From Galbibacter sp048266365 (GTDB lineage Bacteria > Bacteroidota > Bacteroidia > Flavobacteriales > Flavobacteriaceae): DNA of 64,000 nt. The DNA is taken from contig NZ_JBLWZP010000002.1 of assembly GCF_048266365.1 (NCBI RefSeq), forward strand, positions 434,001-498,000, read 5' to 3'. Made by a program: the position numbers and the translations under genes. Below the pieces are notes generated by a model. That model was not told where the DNA came from, did no database searches, and worked only from the letters and a program-made list of their open reading frames with translations. This document shows positions 34,803 through 43,408 of the stretch, piece by piece (within the stretch, counting starts at the first letter, position 1; every line of letters begins with the position of its first letter).

Positions 34803-35351
34803 TCAGTATCCAAAGGTGTTTAAGCGCATCCTAAGACTTTTAAGCGCATTTGAAATTTGAGTTTCAACGGTTCTTTTGGATATATTGAGTTGGCTTGCAA
34901 TTTCAGCATTGCTAAGCTGCTGCTCCCTACTCATTTTAAATATTTCTCTACACCCCGTTGGTAACTCTTCCACTGAACTTGAAATCAAACCTTTAGTTTG
35001 ACTATAAATCAGCTGATCATCGGTAGAACTTGAGGACTCCAGAGTATCCAAATACTTCAAATGTTCAGCATTCAAGGGGTTGCGTTGCAATTCTTTATAT
35101 ACACTGAATTTGGTAGACTGTCGTAAATACCCTTGGATATTGATATTGTCAATCTGAGGACGTCGCTGCCAAAAATCCACCCAAACCTCTTGGACCACAT
35201 CTTTAGCTAGATCCTCATCCAACAATATAGATTTTGCATAGCTATACAAACCCTCCCACAGTCTATCAAACAATTCCGCAAAAGCTTGAGAGTCGTCTTT
35301 TTTCACACGGCTCATCAATTCGGAAATGGAAATTTCAACCTTGGTAATCAT
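34803..35351 (-). CDS. ECF RNA polymerase sigma factor, Bacteroidota expansion type
   Basis: A 182-residue ECF sigma factor. Region 2 spans about 20-88 (FAELFDRLWEGLYSYAKSIL, EDLAKDVVQEVWVDFWQRRP) and region 4 about 120-175 (ELPTGCREIFKMSREQQLSNAEIASQLNISKRTVE). In most Bacteroidota this type is encoded immediately upstream of a fecR gene. Here it lies downstream of the SusCD/FecR locus and beyond a terminator at 35468-35494, so it is transcribed separately. Candidate partners are the FecR at 42264-43199 or, given the 68-bp spacing, the downstream Cys-rich/cus genes. Confidence 0.92.
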   Translation of the reverse strand: MITKVEISISELMSRVKKDDSQAFAELFDRLWEGLYSYAKSILLDEDLAKDVVQEVWVDFWQRRPQIDNINIQGYLRQSTKFSVYKELQRNPLNAEHLKYLDTLESSSSTDDQLIYSQTKGLISSSVEELPTGCREIFKMSREQQLSNAEIASQLNISKRTVETQISNALKSLRMRLNTFGY

Positions 35352-35467
35352 CCGGCCAAAAATACGCTTACACTATTAAATGAAGGTAAACAGAATGCTA
35401 TCAAATCCTTATTTACTTGGGTATTGAAAAAATCTAGAATACCTTCTTACCATAACGTTGAAAAAGT

Positions 35468-35494
35468 GAGCCCTAGCATTATATACTAGGGCTC
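35468..35494 (-). terminator. Rho-independent terminator of the second SusCD operon
   Basis: GAGCCCTAG and CTAGGGCTC form a perfect 9-bp stem around a 9-nt loop. On the minus strand the second arm is followed by ACTTTTTC. It lies 44 bp beyond the phosphoesterase stop and separates that operon from the sigma factor gene. Confidence 0.82.
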
Positions 35495-35538
35495 TTGTGG
35501 AACTAAATTATTGTCAAATCAAAATAATTTAAATACAA

Positions 35539-37134
35539 CTAGTTGACAGCATTAGAATCAACTAGTGTTTCGATGCGATAAGAGCTGCTACCAGTATGTA
35601 TATTACCATACATGTCCTTAGCTCGAATTTCAATTCGGTGTTCTCCTACTTCTAATTTGGTATTAATCTTGGCTTTCCAAAGGTGCTTACTTTCGATAGG
35701 ATCGGATGAACGTTTACCTGGGATAAGATTCTCACTCAAATCCCACTCGTAAACTAATGCCTCGTAAGATGGATCTTGCTGTTTTACGTACTTCATCAAC
35801 TTCCAAGGACCATTATCAATTTTGATCTCTAGGGTATCATTTTCGCTGCCCATAAAAAAGTTGACATATATTCCTGCCTTAGTCCCTTTATCCTTCGCCA
35901 GGACCTTTGGCGCAAAAATTTCCATTTGATAATCAGCATCCTCACCAGCAACTTTGTATTGTACATTATAAGAGTTTCCGTCAAAATGAATAAAGGCATA
36001 ACCCTTAGGTGTCCCATCCCTCATGGTTGAAGTCGGAATTCCATTCTCATCCAATTTTCCTGAATACCAATCACCAGAGGTTGTACCTACATTGTAGTGA
36101 TGGTGTGGTTTATCCTGTTGCCATCCCATAGTTTCATCAAGGAAATCCTGCCTTTGAATATGGGTATGTGCTGAAAGAGACAAGGTATGTGGAAAATCCT
36201 TTAAAAGAGCAAATAAAGTCTCGCGACTCTCGTCTTTAAAAGGGTCTCCTTCCGGTTCACTAATAGGAATATGGAAGGCCAATACGATTAAATGATCCTT
36301 TGGAACAAATTTTAAATCATTCTTGACAAATTCAAGTTGATCCGCTCTAAATCCGCCCCAATATCCCTTTCCATCACGTGGATCAGGGTACAAGATGTTA
36401 TCTAGTACGATAAAGTGCACCTTGCCATAATTAAAGGCGTAATTAGCAGGTCCAAAATGAGCCTCAAAAGTCTCATCAGCTAAATGATCTTCTTGAGCGT
36501 CGAAATTAAGATCGTGATTCCCTAGTAAATTATACCATGGAACTCCGACTTCTTTTACCGCTGCTATATAAGGGTTAAACAAAGACAAATCATTACCGAC
36601 CAGATCGCCCATCGAAAGTCCGAAGGCAACATTTTGAACTCCCTTTAATTCAGATACGATTCCCCTTGCAAAATAATCAACTTCCTGCAAATTATATGGC
36701 TGTGGATCCCCAAAAATAAGACTCGTGAATTCTTCGGATTCATCATTTGGGACAAGGGCAAAATTCAGTTGTCTTGGTAATCTTCCTGTTGGAGCCACCC
36801 CTTCAAAATCAAAATCAGGGGACCCCTCAGGCTTATGAATATAATAAAATTGTGCAAGCTTTTCTGCGTTCGTATTAATGGCATAACCCGAAGGTTTAAT
36901 CACCGAAATTATAGCATCATCACCCACGGTAAGCTCATACTTCCCTTGAGCGTCTGTTTGCACCACATCTACACCGTTGGTTACAGATACGCCTTGTATT
37001 CCGTTTTCTTTGCGGTCCTTTTTGCCATTGTTATTGAGATCTTCATAAACATAACCCTTGGCTACATCTTGAGCGTTAACCGCTGCAATGGAAAGCAGGG
37101 CAAAACTTAAACTAAAAAATGAATTGAATTGCAT
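35539..37134 (-). CDS. Modular calcineurin-like phosphoesterase, exported
   Basis: A 531-residue secreted protein in three parts. After a signal peptide (SIAAVNAQDV), residues about 25-95 form an SdrD-like/metallophosphatase N-terminal domain with GYVYEDLNNNGKKDRKENG, a calcium-loop pattern. The catalytic domain (about 130-330) shows IFGDPQPY, LSMGDLVGND, NLLGNHDLNFDA, LAFHIPIS and SLSAHTHIQR, all metal ligands of the calcineurin-like fold. The C-terminal part (about 350-525) is a beta-rich domain of the MetallophosC type. It directly follows the SusD gene (17 bp), so its substrate is probably captured by that SusCD pair and is likely a phosphoester. Confidence 0.92.
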   Translation of the reverse strand: MQFNSFFSLSFALLSIAAVNAQDVAKGYVYEDLNNNGKKDRKENGIQGVSVTNGVDVVQTDAQGKYELTVGDDAIISVIKPSGYAINTNAEKLAQFYYIHKPEGSPDFDFEGVAPTGRLPRQLNFALVPNDESEEFTSLIFGDPQPYNLQEVDYFARGIVSELKGVQNVAFGLSMGDLVGNDLSLFNPYIAAVKEVGVPWYNLLGNHDLNFDAQEDHLADETFEAHFGPANYAFNYGKVHFIVLDNILYPDPRDGKGYWGGFRADQLEFVKNDLKFVPKDHLIVLAFHIPISEPEGDPFKDESRETLFALLKDFPHTLSLSAHTHIQRQDFLDETMGWQQDKPHHHYNVGTTSGDWYSGKLDENGIPTSTMRDGTPKGYAFIHFDGNSYNVQYKVAGEDADYQMEIFAPKVLAKDKGTKAGIYVNFFMGSENDTLEIKIDNGPWKLMKYVKQQDPSYEALVYEWDLSENLIPGKRSSDPIESKHLWKAKINTKLEVGEHRIEIRAKDMYGNIHTGSSSYRIETLVDSNAVN

Positions 37135-37151
37135 GTATATCGTTATTTAAA

Positions 37152-38585
37152 TTAATCTACAGTATCCCACCAAACTCTCACATTAATGTCATCTTTTCCG
37201 CCTATCATTTCAAGGGCTTGTTTATACCCTGGTGCATTTCCAATGGCTAAGTCGCTTGGATAGTATAGGCGCGAAGGCATAAGAGCATCGTTAAACATTG
37301 CTGCCGTAGTCGGAAGTTCAGGCAAGCCTGTTCTTCTGTATTCAAACCACTGCTGATAATCCACAAAGTACAATGCATAGTACTTTTGCAACATAAGCTG
37401 ATTTAGACTCCCGTCATATGCCGTGAGGGTGTTCTCAAAATAATCTTCCGGCAACTCAGCACTCAACTGTTCCATAGCAGCTCTAACGCCATTTTCATAA
37501 TACTCCTGCCCATTGGTAATATAGCCTCTTTGAGCCAACTCTGCCTTGATAAATGCAATCTCTGAATACGGTAAAATATAAATTTTCATCGGATTTTCTA
37601 CCTGTTTAATTTCAAAGGTGGAAGCATTGTATTCAAATTGGGACTCGTTCCCTTCATAAGCACTTGGAATCCCTTTATAACCTATAATTTCTTCTTCAAT
37701 ATTTGCTTGAGTTGCTATTATAGGGCGTCTTGGATCATTCCATTGGTTTAAATTATCCAAAAAGAAGCTGGCTATTTTAGTACTCAAACGAAAATCCTGA
37801 GGCCTACCCCATGGAGATACATTTGGTGTGACTCCAGTCACCTGTAAGATAGCAGATTCTTCAGTACTTTCAAAAACAGGATACTTACTTGGGTTCTGAA
37901 CCATTCTTGTCAATTTGTCAAAAGCATTGGTTTCAGACCTGTTCGAAATCCTAAGCAACAACCTCATCTGCAAAGAGTTGGTGAATTTCCTCCAACGCTC
38001 CACATCATTGCCAAAAAGAATATCCGTTTCATAAACCATGGGCTGTTCTGAATCATATAGTGCATTTGCAGTCTCCAAATCCGCTAATATTGCAGTATAT
38101 ATTTGTTCTTGGGTATCAAATTTAGGAGTCAGTATACCTTCCTCCGCACTTACAGCCTCCGCCATTGGAACAGGCCCAAATAAATCCGTTAGATTCGCAT
38201 ATGCAAAAGCATTCAGGGTAAGGGCTATGGCTGTATAATTCTTATCCTCGCGAAGCTCAGCTGCTTTTTTCATCTCCTTAATGTTCTGCAACCATTTATA
38301 ATAATTATCCCAGGATGAATTTCCGATTCCCAGGCTCACATCATAACGATGCAGTCCTCCAGAAACACTAGGAAATGGTACAGACACCTGCATCAGGTTA
38401 AAGGTAATAGCATCACTTCTATTGGCTCCATGAGAAGCCAATCCATAAAGTATAGGATTCAATAAGGTTGCAGGGCTAATCTCTGCAATCCTGTTGGGAT
38501 CCTCGTTAATCTGTTCAAAATCATTAGTACATCCACTGCCTAAAAAGACAATGAATAACATATATATTGCGCTTAATTTTTTCAT
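37152..38585 (-). CDS. SusD/RagB family lipoprotein (SusD-like_2 type)
   Basis: A 477-residue SusD homologue of the SusD-like_2 subgroup. The lipobox FLGSGC gives Cys19, followed by TNDFEQINEDPNRIAEISP, a typical opening in this subgroup. ALTLNAFAYANLTDLFGPVPMAEA near 120-145, RWRKFTNSLQMRLLLRISN near 205 and QKYYALYFVDYQQWFEYRRTG near 405-425 are conserved landmarks. It lies 5 bp after the STN-type SusC gene and is its surface partner. Members of this subgroup commonly occur in loci without glycoside hydrolases, which matches the neighbours here. Confidence 0.94.
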   Translation of the reverse strand: MKKLSAIYMLFIVFLGSGCTNDFEQINEDPNRIAEISPATLLNPILYGLASHGANRSDAITFNLMQVSVPFPSVSGGLHRYDVSLGIGNSSWDNYYKWLQNIKEMKKAAELREDKNYTAIALTLNAFAYANLTDLFGPVPMAEAVSAEEGILTPKFDTQEQIYTAILADLETANALYDSEQPMVYETDILFGNDVERWRKFTNSLQMRLLLRISNRSETNAFDKLTRMVQNPSKYPVFESTEESAILQVTGVTPNVSPWGRPQDFRLSTKIASFFLDNLNQWNDPRRPIIATQANIEEEIIGYKGIPSAYEGNESQFEYNASTFEIKQVENPMKIYILPYSEIAFIKAELAQRGYITNGQEYYENGVRAAMEQLSAELPEDYFENTLTAYDGSLNQLMLQKYYALYFVDYQQWFEYRRTGLPELPTTAAMFNDALMPSRLYYPSDLAIGNAPGYKQALEMIGGKDDINVRVWWDTVD

Positions 38586-38590
38586 CAGAA

Positions 38591-41500
38591 TTATAATTTA
38601 AGTTTTATGTTCAACCCATATGTTGCCGGTGAAGGCATTTGCCCCATCTCGATACCAGGCATAATTCTATTGCCGTTAAGTGCTGCAGTTTCTGGATCGT
38701 AGAGTGGAAAATTTGAAATGGTCAATAGGTTGCTGCCATATACAGAAAGATCTACGCCTTGTAAAAACATTTTTTTGAGCCATTTACTTGGTAGAGAATA
38801 CTGAAGACGTACCTCTCTAAGCTTGATATAAGACGCATCAAAGGAGTTCGATTCAACATTAGCTCTTCTGTAATAGCGATTGTACCAATCAGGTGTAATT
38901 GCTTCGGTGGTGTTCGGACTGTAACTACCATCACTATTCTCAACAACTCCGTCACCAACAATCACTCCCGTCTCTCTTCCTTTGAAGGTGGATTTCAATT
39001 TCCCTTGTTGCGTCATTTTATGATGTGACTGTGAATAAATTATTCCACCATACTGACCATCGAATGTTAAACCTGCTGTGAAATTCCCAAAACTGAACTC
39101 GTTATACCATCCCATTCTCCAATCAGGCATGGCGTCTCCGATGTGCTCAAAATCTCCTGAGGCAGGATACGCTGGTAACCCAGCACTATCGTAAACAATT
39201 TCACCCTCTGGAGAACGCACAAAACCATAACCATAGATAGCTGTTGGCGAACCACCAACCTTGGCGATCATATAGGCGTTTCCACCTTGATCAATAATAA
39301 ACTCATTATCCACCTCATCAGGTAATTCGAAAACACGGCCCTCATTTTTAGACCAGTTCAATGTGGAATTCCAAGTAAAATTATTGGCATCAATAATTTT
39401 ACCTTTCAAGGTTAATTCTATACCTCTGTTTCTTACTGATCCTGAGTTTACAAACATGGAACTATATCCAGTATCACGATCTAAGGCCAATTCGATGACC
39501 TGATTATCTGTAGTAATTTGGTAAAGGGAAGCATCAATATTCAATCTATTATTAAACAATCGCGCTTCAATTCCGGTTTCGAAACTTGTGGAAATTTCAG
39601 GTTTCAAATCAGCATTGTAAAGCGTCGAAGGCACTGTAGCTGAGGACGCAAAATCACTGTTGTTATAGTACTTGCTGGTTTGATAAGGATCTGTATCATT
39701 ACCGACCTGAGCAAAAGAAAATCGATACTTAAGGAAGTTTATAGCCTCACTATCTATTGCAAAAATATCAGAGAGTATTAAACTTGTATTCACCGAAGGA
39801 TAAAAGAACGACCAGTTATCCTTAGGTAGTGTACTAGACCAGTCGTTTCGACCTGTAACATCCACAAATATTTGATCTTTGTAGGACAATGTCATCAATC
39901 CATACAAGCTATTTACAGTCCTATCTGAATCAGAGGTTGCTATAGAAGGGCTACTTTTCCCATTGGCTAATTTGTAGACTCCGGGAACTACTAATCCGGT
40001 TACGGATGCATTGGTAGCACGTCTTTTAACCGTTCTATTATTCCCACCAATAGAAGCGCTTAGTTCAAAATCATCCGTAATGGAGTTATCATAGCTTAGT
40101 AAAAAGTCGTTATTGATTTCTTGTTTGAATATATCTTGTGTCCCATAATACCCCTCGGAATAACGATTAATGCTAAAGGGACGTTTCATATCTCGGCCTT
40201 GATTATAGGTATTTAAAGAACTACGAAGCATAAGATTCATATGCTTACCAAGATGAATATTGGCATTGATGTTTCCGACAATTTGATTGCTTTCCAGGGT
40301 GTTTAAAGATTCGTAGGCCATCAAATACGGGTTGTCTATGTAAGAACTAAATGGCCTTATTTGATCGATATCCTCCTGACCCTTCTTCCATATTGGGCGT
40401 AGCCAATCCAGATCCACGTTAGGATTTTGAAAAATCATAAAATACGCAATAGAACCATTATTGTATCCAGTACTAGGTAGGTTGTCACTAGATCTGTTGG
40501 TGTAGTTTACTACAGCCCCCACATCGATATGATCAGAAACCTTGTACTGAGAATTTATCGAAGCTGAAATTCGTTCAAATCCCGTGTTAGGCATAATCCA
40601 TTCATTCTTTGTATGGCCGATTGAGGCACGCATAGAGCCGCGCTCGCCACCACCTTGAATAGAAATATTATTGATATTGGTTACCCCTGTTCGCCAGAAG
40701 TCTTTTCTGTTATCTTTATAGGGTTTCCACAAAGTTCGCTCTGCTCCTTGCCCTTGAACTGAAGGGTCGTACTGGAAGTAATATTGGCCGTTAAACTCTG
40801 GACCCCAGGCGCTACTTGTGGAACCTGTATTGCTTCCATCTTCAGACTGGTGATATGAATAATAAGGATCCCCTTCTTTATTAAATGATTTACCACTACC
40901 TTGCCCATATTTATATTGAAAATCTGGCCAACGTTGAATCACGTCAAATGAAGTACTAGAATTGACCGTAATCCCCAAGCCTTTGGTGTTTTTCCCTGAC
41001 TTTGTGGTGATCATCAAAACACCATTTGCCGCTCTACTTCCGTATAATGCAGCTGCACCGGGACCTTTTAATACCGAAACACTTTCGATATCGTCTAGGT
41101 TTAAATCTGATATTCCATTTCCATAATCTATAGGAGAATCCTCTCCCATATATGCCGAGCTAGAACCCGAAGCTGTCATTTCCGTATTCACTGGTACGCC
41201 ATCAACTACAACCAAGGCATAGTTCCCACTAAGATCAAAGGAGCTATTCCCTCTTAAAATAATTTGTTGCGAGTTGATAGGTCCCGAACCGGCAGATACG
41301 ATATTTAATCCAGCAACCTTCCCTTTCAAACCTGAAGACCAGTTCACTGGAACGGCCTGAGCCAAATCCTCGGATTTTACAGTCTCTTGTGAAAAACCTA
41401 GTTTCTTTTCCTCTCTTTTAATACCCAAAGCAGTGACTACCACCTCATCGAGTTGAGACACATCCTGTTCCAATTTGATTTCGTAGAAGTCCTTATCCGC

Positions 41501-42076
41501 TACAGCAAATGTATACGGCTGAAACCCTACGTATGTAACACTAAGCTGATCTCCTATTGAGGCTTGAACAGAAAATTCTCCATTAAAATCAGTAACTACT
41601 CCTGTATTTGATTGATTGACCTGAATAGTAGCCCCAGGAAGAGGAACACCCTCTTGATCCGTAACCAAACCCTTTATACTAAGTTGCTCAACTACCTCTG
41701 CTTTTGAACTTGATTCAGTATTTCTTATTTTGGAGACACTTATAAGATCATTAATCCGGTAAAAACGAAGTTGATTTTCCAATGAAAGTTGTTCCAGTAG
41801 TTCTTGAAGATTCTTTTCGCCTTCGATTAGGTTTACTGGAGTATCCAGATTAATCACATCCTTAGAAGTGACAAAACTATAGATTGTCTCAGAGGAAATT
41901 TCATTAAATAACTCCTCTAGAGTATAAGTGCTTTTGTTTAATATTATAGTTGAACTTTTGAGTGTTTGCCCATTTATTTCGGTCGCAAACAAACTATGCA
42001 ATCCCAATACGATAACAATAAAGAAAGTGGAAATACGCATAATTATTTTATGATTGTTAACCGCGTTATTTTTCAT
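38591..42076 (-). CDS. SusC/RagA TonB-linked transporter with STN signalling domain
   Basis: A 1161-residue TonB-dependent transducer. After an extended N-terminus and signal (MRISTFFIVIVLGLHSLFA), an STN domain spans about 50-115 (YTLEELFNEISSETIYSF, NLQELLEQLSLENQLRFY), followed by a carboxypeptidase-D-like domain (about 130-215), the signature EVVVTALGIKREEKKLGFS near 210-230, a plug with GPGAAALYGSRAANGVLMIT, and the barrel. The STN domain contacts FecR when substrate is bound, so this transporter both imports and signals. fecR lies 187 bp upstream. An ATG 12 codons further in is an alternative start. Confidence 0.95.
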   Translation of the reverse strand: MKNNAVNNHKIIMRISTFFIVIVLGLHSLFATEINGQTLKSSTIILNKSTYTLEELFNEISSETIYSFVTSKDVINLDTPVNLIEGEKNLQELLEQLSLENQLRFYRINDLISVSKIRNTESSSKAEVVEQLSIKGLVTDQEGVPLPGATIQVNQSNTGVVTDFNGEFSVQASIGDQLSVTYVGFQPYTFAVADKDFYEIKLEQDVSQLDEVVVTALGIKREEKKLGFSQETVKSEDLAQAVPVNWSSGLKGKVAGLNIVSAGSGPINSQQIILRGNSSFDLSGNYALVVVDGVPVNTEMTASGSSSAYMGEDSPIDYGNGISDLNLDDIESVSVLKGPGAAALYGSRAANGVLMITTKSGKNTKGLGITVNSSTSFDVIQRWPDFQYKYGQGSGKSFNKEGDPYYSYHQSEDGSNTGSTSSAWGPEFNGQYYFQYDPSVQGQGAERTLWKPYKDNRKDFWRTGVTNINNISIQGGGERGSMRASIGHTKNEWIMPNTGFERISASINSQYKVSDHIDVGAVVNYTNRSSDNLPSTGYNNGSIAYFMIFQNPNVDLDWLRPIWKKGQEDIDQIRPFSSYIDNPYLMAYESLNTLESNQIVGNINANIHLGKHMNLMLRSSLNTYNQGRDMKRPFSINRYSEGYYGTQDIFKQEINNDFLLSYDNSITDDFELSASIGGNNRTVKRRATNASVTGLVVPGVYKLANGKSSPSIATSDSDRTVNSLYGLMTLSYKDQIFVDVTGRNDWSSTLPKDNWSFFYPSVNTSLILSDIFAIDSEAINFLKYRFSFAQVGNDTDPYQTSKYYNNSDFASSATVPSTLYNADLKPEISTSFETGIEARLFNNRLNIDASLYQITTDNQVIELALDRDTGYSSMFVNSGSVRNRGIELTLKGKIIDANNFTWNSTLNWSKNEGRVFELPDEVDNEFIIDQGGNAYMIAKVGGSPTAIYGYGFVRSPEGEIVYDSAGLPAYPASGDFEHIGDAMPDWRMGWYNEFSFGNFTAGLTFDGQYGGIIYSQSHHKMTQQGKLKSTFKGRETGVIVGDGVVENSDGSYSPNTTEAITPDWYNRYYRRANVESNSFDASYIKLREVRLQYSLPSKWLKKMFLQGVDLSVYGSNLLTISNFPLYDPETAALNGNRIMPGIEMGQMPSPATYGLNIKLKL

Positions 42077-42158
42077 AATTTTGATTCGCTTTAATCATTT
42101 AAGCAAAATTGAATTGTGTTTGTCTAATACATTTTAAATTGTTCGGAGGTTAAAGTCT

Positions 42159-42190
42159 AAAGGAGGTGTTGCCGCACTTCCTTTTTTTTT
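42159..42190 (+). terminator. Plus-strand-oriented terminator between fecR and the SusC gene
   Basis: AAAGGAGGTG at 42159-42168 pairs with CACTTCCTTT at 42175-42184 (one G-T pair, 6-nt loop) and merges into a run of nine Ts (42182-42190). It is a textbook intrinsic terminator for the plus strand, although both flanking genes lie on the minus strand. On the minus strand the stem has an A-C mismatch and is followed only by TTTAGACTTT, so it could be a weak attenuator there. Confidence 0.65.
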
Positions 42191-42263
42191 ACCCGATTCA
42201 AGAGGTTGTAATTTGAATTAAGTCTTCATCATATCTGCATTGGGTTTTTAAGGTTTATTAGAT

Positions 42264-43199
42264 TTATGATTGTGATTTATAGATTATAATATCCTGGCTC
42301 TTTAGTCCTTTAAATTCAAAGCCGGCAGCCTTGGACAGGGATAACAATATAGAAGAAAGCCCTTTCCCTTTAAAGGCACCCGATACAGCCAAATTCGACA
42401 GGGATTCATCCTCAATAGTTATAGAAACCTCAAATTGACGCTCCAAAGTCTTTGCAATTTGACCGAGTGGCTCATTGTTAAAAACAAGTTGTTGATGTAT
42501 CCAAAAGAGTTCTAGCTGTGGGTCAAAACCCTTGCGTTCGACCTTATTCGTTTGATAGTTAAATTCTATTTTCTGACGCTCCTGCAACACCTCAGAAACA
42601 CCGAGCCCATCGACTTGGACACTACCACTTATCAGGGCTACGCTACTTTTTTGATCTTTAGTATCGATGTTAAACTCTGTCCCCAAAACCTTGGTAACAA
42701 TACCATTTGCGTATACCTTAAAGGGTCGTGTAGAATCGTGTTTTACGTTAAAGTAGGCCTCACCACGAAGTTTAACGAAGCGAATTGTGTCTGAGAATTT
42801 TCCTGGAAATTCCAATACACTATTCTCGTTTAAGGTGACCTTACTGCCATCATGTAGCACAATGGTTTTAATTTGATTTTCCTGCCCACTAATCTTGACA
42901 AGCTCCAATGAAGTGACTAAGTTCGTGTTTAGCCAAAATGAAAGTGCCGTAGCAATTATAATACTCACTCCGGCAACCATCCAATACCAATTCGTGTACC
43001 GTTGTGGTTGTATCTTATCCTTTACTCGAATCAGAATACTTTTCTGAATTTGGTTTTTGTGCCATTCGGATTTAAATACCTTACTCTTATGTTCTGCTTC
43101 AAGATAATGCTCAAAATCGGATATCTGATTGCGCTCAGAATCACTAGAGGCTCCTTCCTGATGTCTTTCTAAAATTTTTTTAAAGTCCTTCTCGTCCAT
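42264..43199 (-). CDS. FecR family anti-sigma factor
   Basis: A 311-residue inner-membrane anti-sigma factor. The cytoplasmic N-terminus (about 1-75) includes KDFKKILERHQEGASSDSE, then one membrane helix (WYWMVAGVSIIIATALSFWL, about 78-97). The periplasmic FecR domain spans about 110-205 (LHDGSKVTLNENSVLEFPG, VRLRGEAYF-like segment, VLGTEFNID) and a C-terminal DUF4974/STN-like domain about 230-305 (FNNEPLGQIAKTLERQFEV). It should hold an ECF sigma factor inactive until the STN-type SusC reports substrate. No sigma gene lies upstream; the nearest is at 34803-35351, at the far end of the locus. Confidence 0.94.
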   Translation of the reverse strand: MDEKDFKKILERHQEGASSDSERNQISDFEHYLEAEHKSKVFKSEWHKNQIQKSILIRVKDKIQPQRYTNWYWMVAGVSIIIATALSFWLNTNLVTSLELVKISGQENQIKTIVLHDGSKVTLNENSVLEFPGKFSDTIRFVKLRGEAYFNVKHDSTRPFKVYANGIVTKVLGTEFNIDTKDQKSSVALISGSVQVDGLGVSEVLQERQKIEFNYQTNKVERKGFDPQLELFWIHQQLVFNNEPLGQIAKTLERQFEVSITIEDESLSNLAVSGAFKGKGLSSILLSLSKAAGFEFKGLKSQDIIIYKSQS

Positions 43200-43339
43200 A
43201 GATAGCTCACTATACTATGATATACCAGAAGTTAAGGTTCACACGTATGATAAAATCCTAAAAAGCTATGCAATTAACCATTTATTTAAATCGCGCTCTA
43301 AACTTTACAATCACTTAACCTTAAAAGAGGATAAAATTA

Positions 43340-43382
43340 AAACACGCCCCTTAATTTATTTTAAAAATTAAAGCGCGTGTTA
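43340..43382 (-). terminator. Terminator of the FN3-fasciclin gene
   Basis: AACACGC at 43341-43347 pairs with GCGTGTT at 43375-43381, with an inner TTAATTT/AAATTAA pair (43351-43357 and 43365-43371). On the minus strand TTTTAATTTTATCC follows. It lies 27 bp past the stop of the FN3-fasciclin gene and insulates it from the fecR operon. Confidence 0.72.
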
Positions 43383-43408
43383 TTAAAAAATACTTGTAAA
43401 AAGAATAT

